A stretch of 64,000 nucleotides of DNA from Ardenticatenaceae bacterium. GTDB taxonomy: Bacteria; Chloroflexota; Anaerolineae; Promineifilales; Promineifilaceae. The stretch lies in assembly GCA_020634455.1 (NCBI GenBank), contig JACKBQ010000002.1, positions 1,922,001 through 1,986,000 of the forward strand, in the 5' to 3' direction. The notes below the pieces were generated by a model. That model worked only from the letters and a program-made list of their open reading frames with translations. It was not told where the DNA came from and ran no database searches. Of the stretch, positions 1 to 9,068 are shown in pieces. The translations under genes were made by a program, and so were the position numbers. Every line of letters starts with the position of its first letter. The first letter of the stretch is position 1.

Positions 1-244
1 TCATTTTGAAGATCATGGGGAGATATTACGACAGGGGGAGTTTTTGTCAACTTGCAACGGTCAACGCGGGAGTGGGATGCGGATGTCATTCGTAGCTGCT
101 CATGGGGCAGTGGCTAGTTTTCTTGTGAGAATTTTTCCTTATTGTAATGAAGCAAATTTAGGTTAGGAAACGGCCGTTCCACATTTTTGGTAAGCGTTCA
201 TTACAACTGAACGGTTACTGTTTTCGGGAGTTAGCTGAGCAAAT
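1..244. other. Leading non-coding stretch
   Basis: No supported gene lies here. One copy of the AACGGCCGTT palindrome sits at 169-178. A purine-rich GGGAG at 226-230 precedes the kinase start. I see no convincing promoter. Confidence 0.5.
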
Positions 245-1432
245 ATGCACACCCTTACTGGTTCCATTTTAGTTGTTGATGACAATGCAGTCATTTGCCA
301 AATCATGAAATTGGCGCTCGAACAAAACAATCATCACGTCACCTTTGCCAGCAATGGAAAAGAAGCGCTGGAGTTAATGCAGGCCTACTTTTTTGATTTG
401 GTTTTGCTCGATATTATGATGCCGGAAATGGATGGTTTTCAGGTTTTGGAATATATGGCCAAAGTGCCTGAGCTGGCCAAAATTCCAGTTCTTGTGGTCT
501 CGGCCGACAGCCAGATTGACAGCGCCATTCGCTGTATTCAGCTGGGGGCTGAAGATTATCTGGTTAAACCACCCAATCAAACATTGCTGCGTACACGGGT
601 CAATACCAGCTTGCGTAAAAAGTTCCTCCATGATCAAGAACAGGCTCATCAAGCAGAAATGGAGCGTTTGTACGAGACGGTGAAGGGGGCCAATGCAGCT
701 AAAACTGAGTTCATCGGCATGGCTGCGCACGAGTTGCGGAACCCAATTGCGCAAATTGCCACAACAAATTATTTACTCAGCAAGATTGGGCCGCTCAATG
801 AAAAGCAAATGGAGCTATTGGATAGAATCAACTTTAGCCTGGAACGAATGCAGGCGTTGATTGTGGACCTGGATGATATTTCTCGTTTGGAGACTGGGAA
901 TATTCGGGTAGAGATGGCCGAGCTAAATTTGGTTACACTGGTTCACAAGATGGTAGAAAGTTTTGCCGAGGACGTTTTCGATAAAAAGCATGAGCTGGTG
1001 GTGAATGTGCCCGAAGATTTGCCTTTGATTTGGGCAGATCGAGACCGGATGATTCAAGTTTTTACAAATTTGCTGGGTAATGCAATTAAATATACGCCAG
1101 ACGGGGGCAAAATTACGATCAAGGCGGTTTATTTGCCGCAGCACCACACGGTTCATATTTCGGTAAAAGACACTGGTTTAGGCATTCAGGTAGAAGATCA
1201 AAAGCAAATTTTCTCCAGGTTTTTCCGCTCTGAAGATGCGATGGTGCAGGCACGACCGGGGACGGGGCTGGGGTTATACATTACAAAGTCGCTGGTGGAA
1301 ATGCAGAACGGCCGTATCTGGTTCAACAGCAAGTATGGCGAAGGCACGGCATTTCATTTTACCATTTCTACCCGACCGCCTGATGATTACGAACAAATCA
1401 GAGGGATGGAAACGGCCGTTCCCACCTTCTGA
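245..1432 (+). CDS. Hybrid response regulator-histidine kinase
   Basis: A 395-residue soluble signalling protein. An N-terminal receiver domain (about 5-125) has the acidic pair in LVVDDN, phospho-acceptor Asp56 in LLDIMMP and Lys108 in VKPP. A short coiled linker leads to a HisKA domain with His162 in AAHELRNPI. A HATPase_c domain (about 265-380) has the N box NLLGNAIKY, the G1 box DTGLGI and the G2 box GTGLGL. All catalytic motifs are intact. There are no membrane or PAS segments, so the input is probably phosphotransfer to the receiver from another kinase. No output partner is adjacent. The ATG has only a weak GGAG about 14 nt upstream. Confidence 0.9.
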   Translation: MHTLTGSILVVDDNAVICQIMKLALEQNNHHVTFASNGKEALELMQAYFFDLVLLDIMMPEMDGFQVLEYMAKVPELAKIPVLVVSADSQIDSAIRCIQLGAEDYLVKPPNQTLLRTRVNTSLRKKFLHDQEQAHQAEMERLYETVKGANAAKTEFIGMAAHELRNPIAQIATTNYLLSKIGPLNEKQMELLDRINFSLERMQALIVDLDDISRLETGNIRVEMAELNLVTLVHKMVESFAEDVFDKKHELVVNVPEDLPLIWADRDRMIQVFTNLLGNAIKYTPDGGKITIKAVYLPQHHTVHISVKDTGLGIQVEDQKQIFSRFFRSEDAMVQARPGTGLGLYITKSLVEMQNGRIWFNSKYGEGTAFHFTISTRPPDDYEQIRGMETAVPTF

Positions 1433-1560
1433 TTCATTTTTCTCCAAATGATAAACTGATGTTACGCAATCACACTGGAAAAAATTTCAAAAGTCTTCAA
1501 GGCCATTCGCTTTTCACCCAGAGAAACAAGAGTTTTGAAATCTACGCTGCGTAACATGAA

Positions 1561-1923
1561 TTACAAAAACAGACGCCCAACTGCCACAAAAGCGGCCAAC
1601 GCACCAAGTACAATATTGGGCACAAGCATCGGCATCTCACCGCGGCGAGTGTGTGTAATGGCAGCGCCAATCATGGTCAGCACCAGCCCAATGGCAGCAA
1701 CCCCTGTTAGCACTGGCCAAATTTTTAACGCCAAGGGCAGAATGAGGCCAATCGCCCCTAAAACTTCCAGCAAACCAATTGTGCGCACCGCGTTTTGCGA
1801 AAAGTCTTCAACCCAGGCCATATTTTGTGCCAGCTTTTCTTTTGGCTGGGCCATTTTCATCCCTCCAGCCATCAAAAATGCGGCTGCCAACAAGCCCTGA
1901 ACAATCCATAATGCAATATTCAT
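1561..1923 (-). CDS. DoxX-like small membrane protein
   Basis: About 120 residues with four hydrophobic segments. It has the DoxX_2-type layout: an N-terminal helix followed by AGGMKM, then GLLEVLGAIGLILP in the second helix. Such proteins are thought to act in membrane redox processes, but the substrate is unknown. I chose the ATG at 1923 because AAGGAG lies 8 nt upstream; the frame stays open upstream to 1995, but those residues lack a ribosome site. It is divergent from the TPR gene, with about 160 bp between the chosen starts. Confidence 0.8.
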   Translation of the reverse strand: MNIALWIVQGLLAAAFLMAGGMKMAQPKEKLAQNMAWVEDFSQNAVRTIGLLEVLGAIGLILPLALKIWPVLTGVAAIGLVLTMIGAAITHTRRGEMPMLVPNIVLGALAAFVAVGRLFL

Positions 1924-2082
1924 CCCAATTTCTCCTTTTGATATAGCGTAAACGGACTCAAGTCCTTTTATCAAGATTACCAGACCGGTCTTCACGTGTC
2001 AAAAATAGCTTTGCGTGAAGCAAGCAGGGCAGTGGCTGTGATTTGCGCTATCATTATTGAAATTGCATTTTTGGAGAATCTT

Positions 2083-3063
2083 GTGACTGAATCAACCGAT
2101 CAAAAAGCACGATCCGCCCACAGCCTTTCGAAAACGGAGCTGCGCGCCAGCCTGATTTTGCCGATTGTCATTACTGTTGTTATTTGGGGTGTGGGGTTGT
2201 TACTTTATCTAATTACGCCGGGGGAGTTTAATACGGCCGTTGCCCTCTTCATTAGCCTGGTGCTGTTTGCTTTTTTACTGTATTGGACGCGACAGGCAGA
2301 GGCACGATTGCGGATTACGGCCGTTGTCATCGCCGTCCCCGCGCTGGTGGGCATTAGCCTGGGCATGATTCGCGGCCGCGCCACCGACACGCTGCTGGGC
2401 GTAGGCGTCACCTTCCTGTTGCTGTTCCTCTACCGCACCTTCAACACCCCGATTTCCTACCGCGTCGCCTTCCGCCGCTTCCGCGCGGGCGACATGGAGA
2501 CGGCGCTCGATTTGGTGGACAAAGCGATCGCCGCCCGCCCCGATTTTTGGGAATCTTACCAGCTTCGCGCTCTCATCTTTCTGACCCAGCTAGACTTTAG
2601 CCGCGCTGAGCGCAGCGCCAAAGAAGCGATTGCCCGCAAGCCCAACGCCCACCCCGTGTACAACACGTTGGGGCAGGTTTATCTGGCGGAAGCCAAGTTC
2701 GACAAAGCGGCAGAAAGCTTTGCCCAGGCGCTTAATCTGGAACCGGGCAACGGGCTGTACCGCTACCATCTTGGATTATGTCAATTTCGGCAGGAGGCGT
2801 ACCGGGATGCGGCCGTTTCGTTTATGGAAGCGATCAGCAGTTCGCTGCGCTTTCTGGAGTATGAACTCCAGGCGCATTACTACCTGTGGCGCAGCCTGAA
2901 GGCGCTCAAGGAAACGGAGCAGGCCCAAACCGTGCATGAAAAGATGCAGGCGTTTGCCGAGGGGGTGCCGCTGGTGCAAGCCCAGCTCGCCGACCAGCCA
3001 GATTACCCGCACCTGCCCTACCTGCAAAAAGATGCCGAAGATTTAAGCCAACAGTTTGGGTAG
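2083..3063 (+). CDS. Membrane protein with C-terminal TPR repeats
   Basis: A protein of about 326 residues. Four hydrophobic helices fill the N-terminal 130 residues. A soluble part follows with at least three tetratricopeptide repeats, for example METALDLVDKAIAARPDF and FDKAAESFAQALNLEPGN. It probably serves as a membrane-tethered protein-binding scaffold; the partner is unknown. The frame is open from a GTG at 1996. The GTG at 2083 has GGAG six bases upstream, and starting there removes about 29 residues of unlikely sequence, so I prefer it. Confidence 0.8.
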   Translation: MTESTDQKARSAHSLSKTELRASLILPIVITVVIWGVGLLLYLITPGEFNTAVALFISLVLFAFLLYWTRQAEARLRITAVVIAVPALVGISLGMIRGRATDTLLGVGVTFLLLFLYRTFNTPISYRVAFRRFRAGDMETALDLVDKAIAARPDFWESYQLRALIFLTQLDFSRAERSAKEAIARKPNAHPVYNTLGQVYLAEAKFDKAAESFAQALNLEPGNGLYRYHLGLCQFRQEAYRDAAVSFMEAISSSLRFLEYELQAHYYLWRSLKALKETEQAQTVHEKMQAFAEGVPLVQAQLADQPDYPHLPYLQKDAEDLSQQFG

Positions 3064-3116
3064 CAAAAGTTTTCTCCACAAACGAGCAAAAGACCTAGAA
3101 AATGAGCTACGGCTAA

Positions 3117-3497
3117 CTATTGTTCAGGATCAAAGAGCGTTAGGCCAGGGATGAAGCGGAAATCTTTGAGGTTCAGGGTGAACAGTTCAACCTTGTGGAC
3201 TAAAGCCGTTGCCGCAATGAGTGCATCGGGAATACTGAGTTTGTGGCTGAGAGAGTAGGTTTCCATGAGCTGGAGGAATTGATTGGAAACGGCCGTATCC
3301 AACCCAAATCGGTGCAATGAGGACAAATGCCGCTGGATCATCTGCAATTCAGCCTTGTTTAAAGCACCAAAATACAGCTCCGCCTCGGTGATTACACTGA
3401 TAGCCAGGTCATTTTTGCCCACATCGCGAAAAATCTGGCTGATTTGGGGATTGTTCTTGTAAAATTCGATGAGAATATTGGTATCGCAAAGAATCAT
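3117..3497 (-). CDS. PIN-domain ribonuclease (VapC-type toxin)
   Basis: A 126-residue PIN domain. Metal-binding acids are Asp5 in CDTNILI, an Glu in TEAEL (38-40), Asp91 in IPDALIAA and Asp112 in the LNLKDF motif. The family cleaves RNA, often tRNA or rRNA, and is held in check by a cognate antitoxin. The ATG at 3497 overlaps the stop of the upstream antitoxin-like gene in an ATGA junction, which supports this start over a GTG at 3512. Length is normal for VapC. All catalytic positions are present, so it should be active. Confidence 0.88.
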   Translation of the reverse strand: MILCDTNILIEFYKNNPQISQIFRDVGKNDLAISVITEAELYFGALNKAELQMIQRHLSSLHRFGLDTAVSNQFLQLMETYSLSHKLSIPDALIAATALVHKVELFTLNLKDFRFIPGLTLFDPEQ

Positions 3498-3721
3498 GAG
3501 CGATGCGGCCACGCTTTTTGGCGGAGAGATTCTTGGGAAACGTCGCGATCAGACCAGATGCCAGCTACAGAAAAGAATGCTTCATCTTCCTGAATTTGTT
3601 CGTCTGCGTTTTCGGCCTGGCTGTCTGTGGCAATTGAGTCTACAAAGTCAAGCGCCCGCAAAAGGTCATAGAGCGCCTTCGCTTTGTCTTTATCTTTTAC
3701 GCGAATAATGATTTCTTCCAT
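3494..3721 (-). CDS. Probable antitoxin of the PIN toxin
   Basis: A 75-residue acidic protein directly upstream of the PIN toxin and overlapping it by 4 nt. It begins MEEIIIRVKDKDKAKALYDLL and has an acidic middle (ADEQIQEDEAF). I do not recognise a ribbon-helix-helix, AbrB or Phd fold, so it is not a classic VapB. Its role is inferred from size, position and overlap. The ATG at 3721 has GAGG about 8 nt upstream, and the frame upstream of it looks non-coding. Confidence 0.7.
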   Translation of the reverse strand: MEEIIIRVKDKDKAKALYDLLRALDFVDSIATDSQAENADEQIQEDEAFFSVAGIWSDRDVSQESLRQKAWPHRS

Positions 3722-3793
3722 CACAAAACCTCGTTTACGCAATCTAAATGAGTGGCGTGAGGCCATTATACAGCAACTTGGGAGCGTTTTTGC

Positions 3794-5383
3794 ATGATGA
3801 CTAATTTTTCGAACCATCGGCTAATCAACCGTTTGTTTTTCGTGCTGCTTGGGCTGACCGTTCTCGCCCTCACCTCCTGCCAAAGCAACAAACCTGCCAC
3901 ACCCACCCCTTTGGCGGCAGCCACCAGCCAACCGAGCCACACACCTACCCCGATGATTGTGGTGACGGAAACACCACGCAATGTTGAAACGGCCGTGCCC
4001 ACCACCTTGCCCTCCCCAACCAACACCCAAACTCCCACACCGACGACACAGCCCACCCGCACACCCGGCCCACCGCCAACTAAAACGCCAATTCCGCTAT
4101 CTTTCGATTCATATGGAATATCAAGCTGGTCTTTAAATGCTCAAGGTCAACTGGCATTGCTTAAAAACGGCAGTCTCCTAGTTGAAGTCCCTCCGATGTC
4201 AGGAATCTTCCACGAGGTAGATCAATCCGTCGTAAATGCGTTTTGGTCCCCCGATGGAGAAAAGATTTTTTATGCCGTACAGCCTGTCGTGGATGAGATA
4301 TACGATTTTAAAATTTTTGAACTTCAATCTTTAGAAAGCTTTTCGATCAGCAACATCATTCATGATTTTCCAACATCCCCATATGGACAAGGCTCTCATT
4401 TCTTAGCATGGGAATCTGATAGTTCAGGTATCTTGTTTTTGAGGGAAAACAGCAGGGAAGAATCTCAATTAGGTGGTGAATTATATGCAGGAGAACTGTT
4501 TCTTCTTGATTTAGAGCAAAACAATTACACGCAACTAATGGAAATTTTTGAAATCTATAAGATCAAAATTCCCGTGGCAAATGAGAATACATTCTTTGCT
4601 TTCTTCCATTGCGGAGCGCCCTGTGAGTTTGTAGAGAAATTCGATTACAGTGGCCATGAAATATGGAGGATACCATTTCCCACAGGTGGTAGGGTAGTAT
4701 TCTCAAAAAACGCCGATTTTGTAATCAATTACGGATGTGCAGATGGTTGTCCACTCGATGATCCAGTAAATATCAGCATTCAGCAATTTGATACACACAC
4801 TGGTGAAGTATTGACCATTTGGCAAATCAATGAAAACGAACATTTTAACGGCCTGCAAATTCCTGAATTGTCACCAGATGAAAAATATCTTGGTTTTTAC
4901 CTGGAAAACGACGATTTTTTCACCATCCTGCAAATTATTGACTTAACCGGCCGTTCCTACGGACAACGTCCTAACAGCGTTATCGTGGATTGGCGGCCTG
5001 GGGGTGGACCAGTGGTGCAAGAGAGAGTCGCTGTGGGGCAAACCCAGCTCCTGTACTGGCCGCTGGATGGCTCGGCGGTGCAGGTTTTTGCGGAACTGGG
5101 GTCAGTTGCGTTTGAGGCGGGGAAGTGGGATGAAGACGGCCGTTTCTTCATCTACAGCACCGTGGACGAGGCCAACAACCAAAGCCAGCTCACCCTCTGG
5201 CAGCCCGAAGCCAGCCAACCCACCTTGCTCACCACCGCCGAGGGCACAGACGGCTTCCAAAACTTTGCCTGGCTGCTGGATGGAACGGCCGTTTACTTCA
5301 ATTTTGGTCGCACAGAATTGTGGAAATACGAGGTGGCCACCAACGCTTTGACCCTCATCGCCAGCACTGAGCCAAGTGAATAA
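3794..5383 (+). CDS. Lipoprotein with Thr/Pro linker and beta-propeller-like domain
   Basis: A 529-residue exported protein. The signal peptide ends in the lipobox LTSC, with lipidated Cys29. Residues 32-100 form a Thr/Pro-rich linker typical of Chloroflexota surface proteins. The rest has repeated blade-like strings such as NAFWSPDGEKIFYAV, LSPDEKYLGFYL and WDEDGRFFIYST, resembling PD40/TolB-type WD repeats. Ligand unknown. DNA from about 4080 to 4930 is visibly more AT-rich than both ends and contains no ACGGCCGT. Confidence 0.82.
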   Translation: MMTNFSNHRLINRLFFVLLGLTVLALTSCQSNKPATPTPLAAATSQPSHTPTPMIVVTETPRNVETAVPTTLPSPTNTQTPTPTTQPTRTPGPPPTKTPIPLSFDSYGISSWSLNAQGQLALLKNGSLLVEVPPMSGIFHEVDQSVVNAFWSPDGEKIFYAVQPVVDEIYDFKIFELQSLESFSISNIIHDFPTSPYGQGSHFLAWESDSSGILFLRENSREESQLGGELYAGELFLLDLEQNNYTQLMEIFEIYKIKIPVANENTFFAFFHCGAPCEFVEKFDYSGHEIWRIPFPTGGRVVFSKNADFVINYGCADGCPLDDPVNISIQQFDTHTGEVLTIWQINENEHFNGLQIPELSPDEKYLGFYLENDDFFTILQIIDLTGRSYGQRPNSVIVDWRPGGGPVVQERVAVGQTQLLYWPLDGSAVQVFAELGSVAFEAGKWDEDGRFFIYSTVDEANNQSQLTLWQPEASQPTLLTTAEGTDGFQNFAWLLDGTAVYFNFGRTELWKYEVATNALTLIASTEPSE

Positions 5384-5574
5384 CTGAGTCTGCTAAATCA
5401 ACTCACGCAAAGGCACAAAGCCGCAAAAATATCCAGAAAAAATCTGTGTAATCTGCGAAATCTGTGGATAAAAAATTTGGCACATCTTGTCTCAATTCAG
5501 AGGCTGTAGATTTCAAAAGTCTTGCGTTTCTGGTACTGACCAAGCTACTACCGAGGCTTTTGAAATCTTTGCGT
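5384..5574. repeat. Intergenic gap with repeated AATCTGYG words
   Basis: The gap between convergent genes holds tandem-like copies of ATCTGTG and ATCTGCG at about 5430-5468 (AATCTGTGTAATCTGCGAA). The same words recur in other gaps, such as 16761-16821 and 47612-47687. No clear long hairpin or gene is present. Confidence 0.5.
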
Positions 5575-6675
5575 CTACGGCATTTGGAAGGTGTCCGCGT
5601 CGTGGGGGGCGTGCGGGGAGGCGACACAGCCAGTGAATGTGAAAGCATACAACGCCAGCCCCCGCGCCTGGAAGATGAGGCGCAGCGTGTGGCTGGCAAA
5701 ATCGTGGTTGTTGACCAGATTGAACATTCGGGGCCGATCCACACGTACAAAGCTACGGCCGTTTTCCTCAAACATCACATCGCTGCCAGCTATTTCCGGG
5801 GTGAGGTAACGGCCGTCTTGCACCACCTCCACCACTGGTTCCGCCTCCGTCGGCATCATCCCTAGCGCAGTTTCAACCGGATCGGCCGTGGGGGCCAGAA
5901 CCGCGTTGACGGAAACGGCCGTATACGGCAGCACAATCTCCCCACCCTGCTCCCCGGCAAAGGCCAGCGCCTCTGGCCACGCCCGCCAGATGCCATCTAC
6001 GTAAAACTGCCCCGCCTGCCACGTCTTCATCGGCGGCAAGCGGTAGATGACCGGGCTATCGGGCAGGTACCCTTCTGGATTGCCTAGCGCCCCGCCAAAC
6101 AAACCGCCGCCCTGAAAACCGGCGTGCAGCTCCGGCGTGGGCCGGTAACAAACCGCGCCCGGCGCATCTTCAGCCCGCAGCGGCGGCAGCAGATCAGGCA
6201 GCGAAACTCCAGGCTGGCGCTGGCGCAGCAGCGTTTGGATGGCCCGCTCCATCTCCTGGTAATGCCCCTCCCCTTGCCGCTTCAGGCGAATGTAGCCATC
6301 GGCATCCACCAAAAACTTGGTGGGCCAGGCACGGGTGGCAAACTGTGTCCAATTTTTCTCTTGATTGTCTAGCAAGATGGGGTACGGGAGTTGGTGTTCG
6401 GCAACGGCCGTTTCCAAATAGCTCCTGAACTGGCCAAACCGAAACTCCGGCGTGTGAATGCCAATGATAACCAGACCGTATTCAGCATACCGCTGATGCC
6501 ACTGTTTTAGGTAAGGGAGCGTTCGCAGACAGTTAATGCAGGTATAATCCCAAAAATCTATGAGAACCACCTGACCCCGCAGCTGGGCGCGCGTGAGGGA
6601 ACGGCCGTTTAGCCACTCACCCTCAGCCAACGGCGGCATGCGCACAATACGCGGATCAAGGTAATCACCAACCAT
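5575..6675 (-). CDS. Thioredoxin-fold redoxin with C-terminal extension
   Basis: A 366-residue protein. The N-terminal ~150 residues are a TlpA/AhpC-like thioredoxin fold with the CxxC motif Cys46-Ile-Asn-Cys49 (DYTCINCLRTLPYL) and a later WPTKFLVD cis-proline loop. The C-terminal ~200 residues are mostly beta-rich and resemble the extra domain of DipZ-like thioredoxin proteins. It probably acts as a thiol oxidoreductase; the substrate is unknown. No signal peptide is seen, which suggests a cytoplasmic location. The ATG at 6675 lacks a strong SD. Confidence 0.8.
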   Translation of the reverse strand: MVGDYLDPRIVRMPPLAEGEWLNGRSLTRAQLRGQVVLIDFWDYTCINCLRTLPYLKQWHQRYAEYGLVIIGIHTPEFRFGQFRSYLETAVAEHQLPYPILLDNQEKNWTQFATRAWPTKFLVDADGYIRLKRQGEGHYQEMERAIQTLLRQRQPGVSLPDLLPPLRAEDAPGAVCYRPTPELHAGFQGGGLFGGALGNPEGYLPDSPVIYRLPPMKTWQAGQFYVDGIWRAWPEALAFAGEQGGEIVLPYTAVSVNAVLAPTADPVETALGMMPTEAEPVVEVVQDGRYLTPEIAGSDVMFEENGRSFVRVDRPRMFNLVNNHDFASHTLRLIFQARGLALYAFTFTGCVASPHAPHDADTFQMP

Positions 6676-7066
6676 GCTGCTATTTTATTGAGAAGTAAAC
6701 AAGATTCAAATGAGCGTTAAAAATTAAGAAAAGCGGATTAGATTCAAAGCGGAAGAGGAACTGCTAAACAAAACCGAAGAGTGGGCGAGGCAAAGTAAGA
6801 AACGGTCAGTTAAAACATCTGATTAACAAGGCAAACTATCGTTTGGCTCTTCTTTTTTGGGCGCGGGAATAAACGTTACAATTAAAATGGTAAAAAGCAC
6901 AAACACAGGTAGCCAATTCATCATTATCTCTCCAGGTTTTTTGCTGTTGCTGAATCTCATAACATTCTTACCTAAATACCAGCATAAAACACTAAGATGT
7001 AAATCAATCTGACGGTAAAATTGTTTACAAAACACGCCGCTTTTCTGCAAAGCAAAGGATTCAACG
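6676..7066. other. Gap upstream of panB
   Basis: About 390 bp between the redoxin start and panB. It contains one candidate small membrane-protein ORF (6823-6924, minus). The rest is AT-rich. AAAGGA at about 7053-7058 is the panB ribosome site. I see no riboswitch or clear terminator. Confidence 0.4.
6823..6924 (-). CDS. Candidate 33-residue single-helix membrane protein
   Basis: Two adjacent ATGs (6924 and 6921) follow a GGAGAG site by 3-8 nt. The product has one strongly hydrophobic helix (NWLPVFVLFTILIVTFIP) and a short charged tail. It lies alone between two divergent genes. Support comes from ribosome-site spacing and hydrophobicity only; no family is recognised. Confidence 0.45.
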   Translation of the reverse strand: MMNWLPVFVLFTILIVTFIPAPKKEEPNDSLPC

Positions 7067-7921
7067 ATGAGCCGAAAAAAAGTAACCATCCTGGATATTC
7101 AAAAAAGAAAACAAACCCAAACACCTATCACCATGCTGACTGCGTATGACTTCACCAGCGCGATTCTGGTCGATCAGACCGATATCGACATTATTTTGGT
7201 GGGAGATTCGCTAGGCATGGTAATGCTGGGCTACCCTGGCACCACCCAGGTAACCATGGACGAAATGCTGCACCATTGCAAAGCGGTAGCGCGCGGCACA
7301 TCCAACGCTTTTTTGGTAGGCGATATGCCCTTCATGAGCTACCAACCAGATGTGGCTGAAGCGGTGCGTAACGCGGGCCGCTTCTTAAAAGAGGCAGGGA
7401 TGGATTGTGTCAAAGTGGAAGGCGGCCGCGAAATCGCCGACACCGTGCGGGCCATTGTGCGGGCGGGCATTCCCGTCATGGGGCACATCGGCCTGACGCC
7501 ACAAACGGTGTCGCAGCTGGGCGGCTTTCGCATTCAGGGGAAAACGGCCGTTGCGGCCCAATCCCTGCTCGAAGATGCGCTGGCTTTGCAAGAAGCGGGC
7601 TGTTTTGCAATGGTGTTGGAAGCGATTCCGGCCACCGTTGCCACCCAGATTAGCCAGCGGCTTGCCATTCCCACCATTGGCATTGGCGCGGGCGTGGGCT
7701 GTGACGGCCAGGTGCTGGTCTACCACGACATGCTGGGGCTGTACGACCGTTTGCAACCCCGCTTTGTGAAGGAGTTTGGGCAGATTGGCAAGGCAATTAC
7801 AACGGCCGTTCAAACCTACACCGAAGAAGTCCGCAGCCGCCAATTCCCGGCCGAGGAACACACCTACCCGATGAATGAGGCCGAAGAAGCCGCCTTTTTA
7901 GCAGCGGTGGCCGGGCGGTAA
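7067..7921 (+). CDS. panB: 3-methyl-2-oxobutanoate hydroxymethyltransferase
   Basis: A cytoplasmic enzyme of 284 residues that makes ketopantoate from 2-oxoisovalerate and methylene-tetrahydrofolate, the first committed step to pantothenate. Family signatures are TAYDFTSA, VGDSLGMVMLGY, VGDMPFMSYQ, VKVEGG, GHIGLTPQ and GIGAGVGCDGQVLV. Length is normal. AAAGGA precedes the ATG. It heads a panB-panE-panC run; panE follows after 3 nt, so translation is probably coupled. Confidence 0.97.
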   Translation: MSRKKVTILDIQKRKQTQTPITMLTAYDFTSAILVDQTDIDIILVGDSLGMVMLGYPGTTQVTMDEMLHHCKAVARGTSNAFLVGDMPFMSYQPDVAEAVRNAGRFLKEAGMDCVKVEGGREIADTVRAIVRAGIPVMGHIGLTPQTVSQLGGFRIQGKTAVAAQSLLEDALALQEAGCFAMVLEAIPATVATQISQRLAIPTIGIGAGVGCDGQVLVYHDMLGLYDRLQPRFVKEFGQIGKAITTAVQTYTEEVRSRQFPAEEHTYPMNEAEEAAFLAAVAGR

Positions 7922-7924
7922 AAA

Positions 7925-8902
7925 ATGCGAATCGCCATTGTGGGTGTTGGGGCGATGGGCTGCCTGTTTGGGGCCAGGCTAAGCCAGGTAGCGGAAGTGA
8001 TGCTGGTGGGGCATTGGCCTGCTCAACTTACGGCGCTGCGCGAACGTGGCTTGCGCTTCATCGGGCCAGACGGCCGTTTCCAAACCATCCCCCTCGCCGC
8101 CACCGATAATCCACAAACGGCCGCTCCCGCCGACCTGGCCCTGATTTTGGTGAAAAGCTACCAAACGGCCCAGGCGGCGGAAACGGCGCAGCAGCTTTTA
8201 TCGCCCAATGGCGTGGCGCTGACGCTGCAAAATGGGGTGGGCAATCTGGAACAATTAACGGCCGTTCTCGGCCCCAACCGCGCCAACCTGGGCATCACCT
8301 CGGAAGGAGCGGTCCTGCTGGAGCCGGGCGTGGTGCGCCACGCGGGCAGCGGCCACACCACCATTGCCGACGTAGTGGGAACGGCCGTTCCACCACAAGA
8401 AATTGTGGATTTGTTTGAGGCAGCGGGATTTGCTACCAGCCTGTCGGCCAACGTGGACGGGCTGGTTTGGGGCAAGCTGGCGATAAATGCGGGAATCAAT
8501 CCGCTAACGGCCGTTTTGCAGGTGCCCAACGGATTTCTGGCGGAAAACGCTAATGCCCGTGCGTTAATGACGCTAGCTGCGCAGGAAGTAGCCGCCGTGG
8601 CCGCCGCCCAAAACATTGCGCTTCCTTTTGCCGATGCGGCGGCGCAGGCGTTGGCGGTGGCCCAGGCGACAGCGAGCAACCATTCCTCCATGCGGCAGGA
8701 TTTGATGAACGGCCGTCCCACCGAAATTGAGGCGATTTGTGGCGCGGTGGTGGCGGCGGGGCAGCGATTGGGTGTGGCCACGCCGGTGAATCTGGTTTTG
8801 CAAACGGCCGTGCGCCAGGCCGAACAAGGCACCTGGCCAGATGCCACACCGGAAGCGAATCTAAAACTACTGAAAGAACAATTGAACCAAGTTGATAAAT
8901 GA
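7925..8902 (+). CDS. panE: 2-dehydropantoate 2-reductase
   Basis: A 325-residue NADPH-dependent reductase that converts ketopantoate to pantoate. An N-terminal Rossmann motif GVGAMGCLFG (about 7-16) binds NADPH. VKSYQTAQA, QNGVGN and GLVWGKLAINAGINPLTA are ApbA/PanE-type catalytic and substrate segments, including the conserved Lys in WGKL. It begins 3 nt after panB and lacks its own strong SD. Six ACGGCCGT copies lie within this one gene, an unusually high density. Confidence 0.95.
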   Translation: MRIAIVGVGAMGCLFGARLSQVAEVMLVGHWPAQLTALRERGLRFIGPDGRFQTIPLAATDNPQTAAPADLALILVKSYQTAQAAETAQQLLSPNGVALTLQNGVGNLEQLTAVLGPNRANLGITSEGAVLLEPGVVRHAGSGHTTIADVVGTAVPPQEIVDLFEAAGFATSLSANVDGLVWGKLAINAGINPLTAVLQVPNGFLAENANARALMTLAAQEVAAVAAAQNIALPFADAAAQALAVAQATASNHSSMRQDLMNGRPTEIEAICGAVVAAGQRLGVATPVNLVLQTAVRQAEQGTWPDATPEANLKLLKEQLNQVDK

Positions 8903-8920
8903 AATAGAACGCAGATTTTC

Positions 8921-8973
8921 CTGATCACCCTGATTTTTTGGATTATTTTAATCAGAGAAATCAGGGTAATCAG
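8921..8973. repeat. Intergenic inverted repeat between panE and panC
   Basis: Arms at 8921-8936 (CTGATCACCCTGATTT) and 8958-8973 match over 15 of 16 positions with a 21-nt AT-rich loop. It could act as an attenuator or RNA-processing hairpin between co-directional genes. It belongs to a set of word-built intergenic hairpins in this window. Confidence 0.65.
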
Positions 8974-9068
8974 CGTCCCATTAAAACACAACTCTCAAAC
9001 CTCTTTGTGAAACTCTGTGTCACCTCTGCGTAACTCTGTGTTCCAAAAATCCTACAAAGGAAACCACC

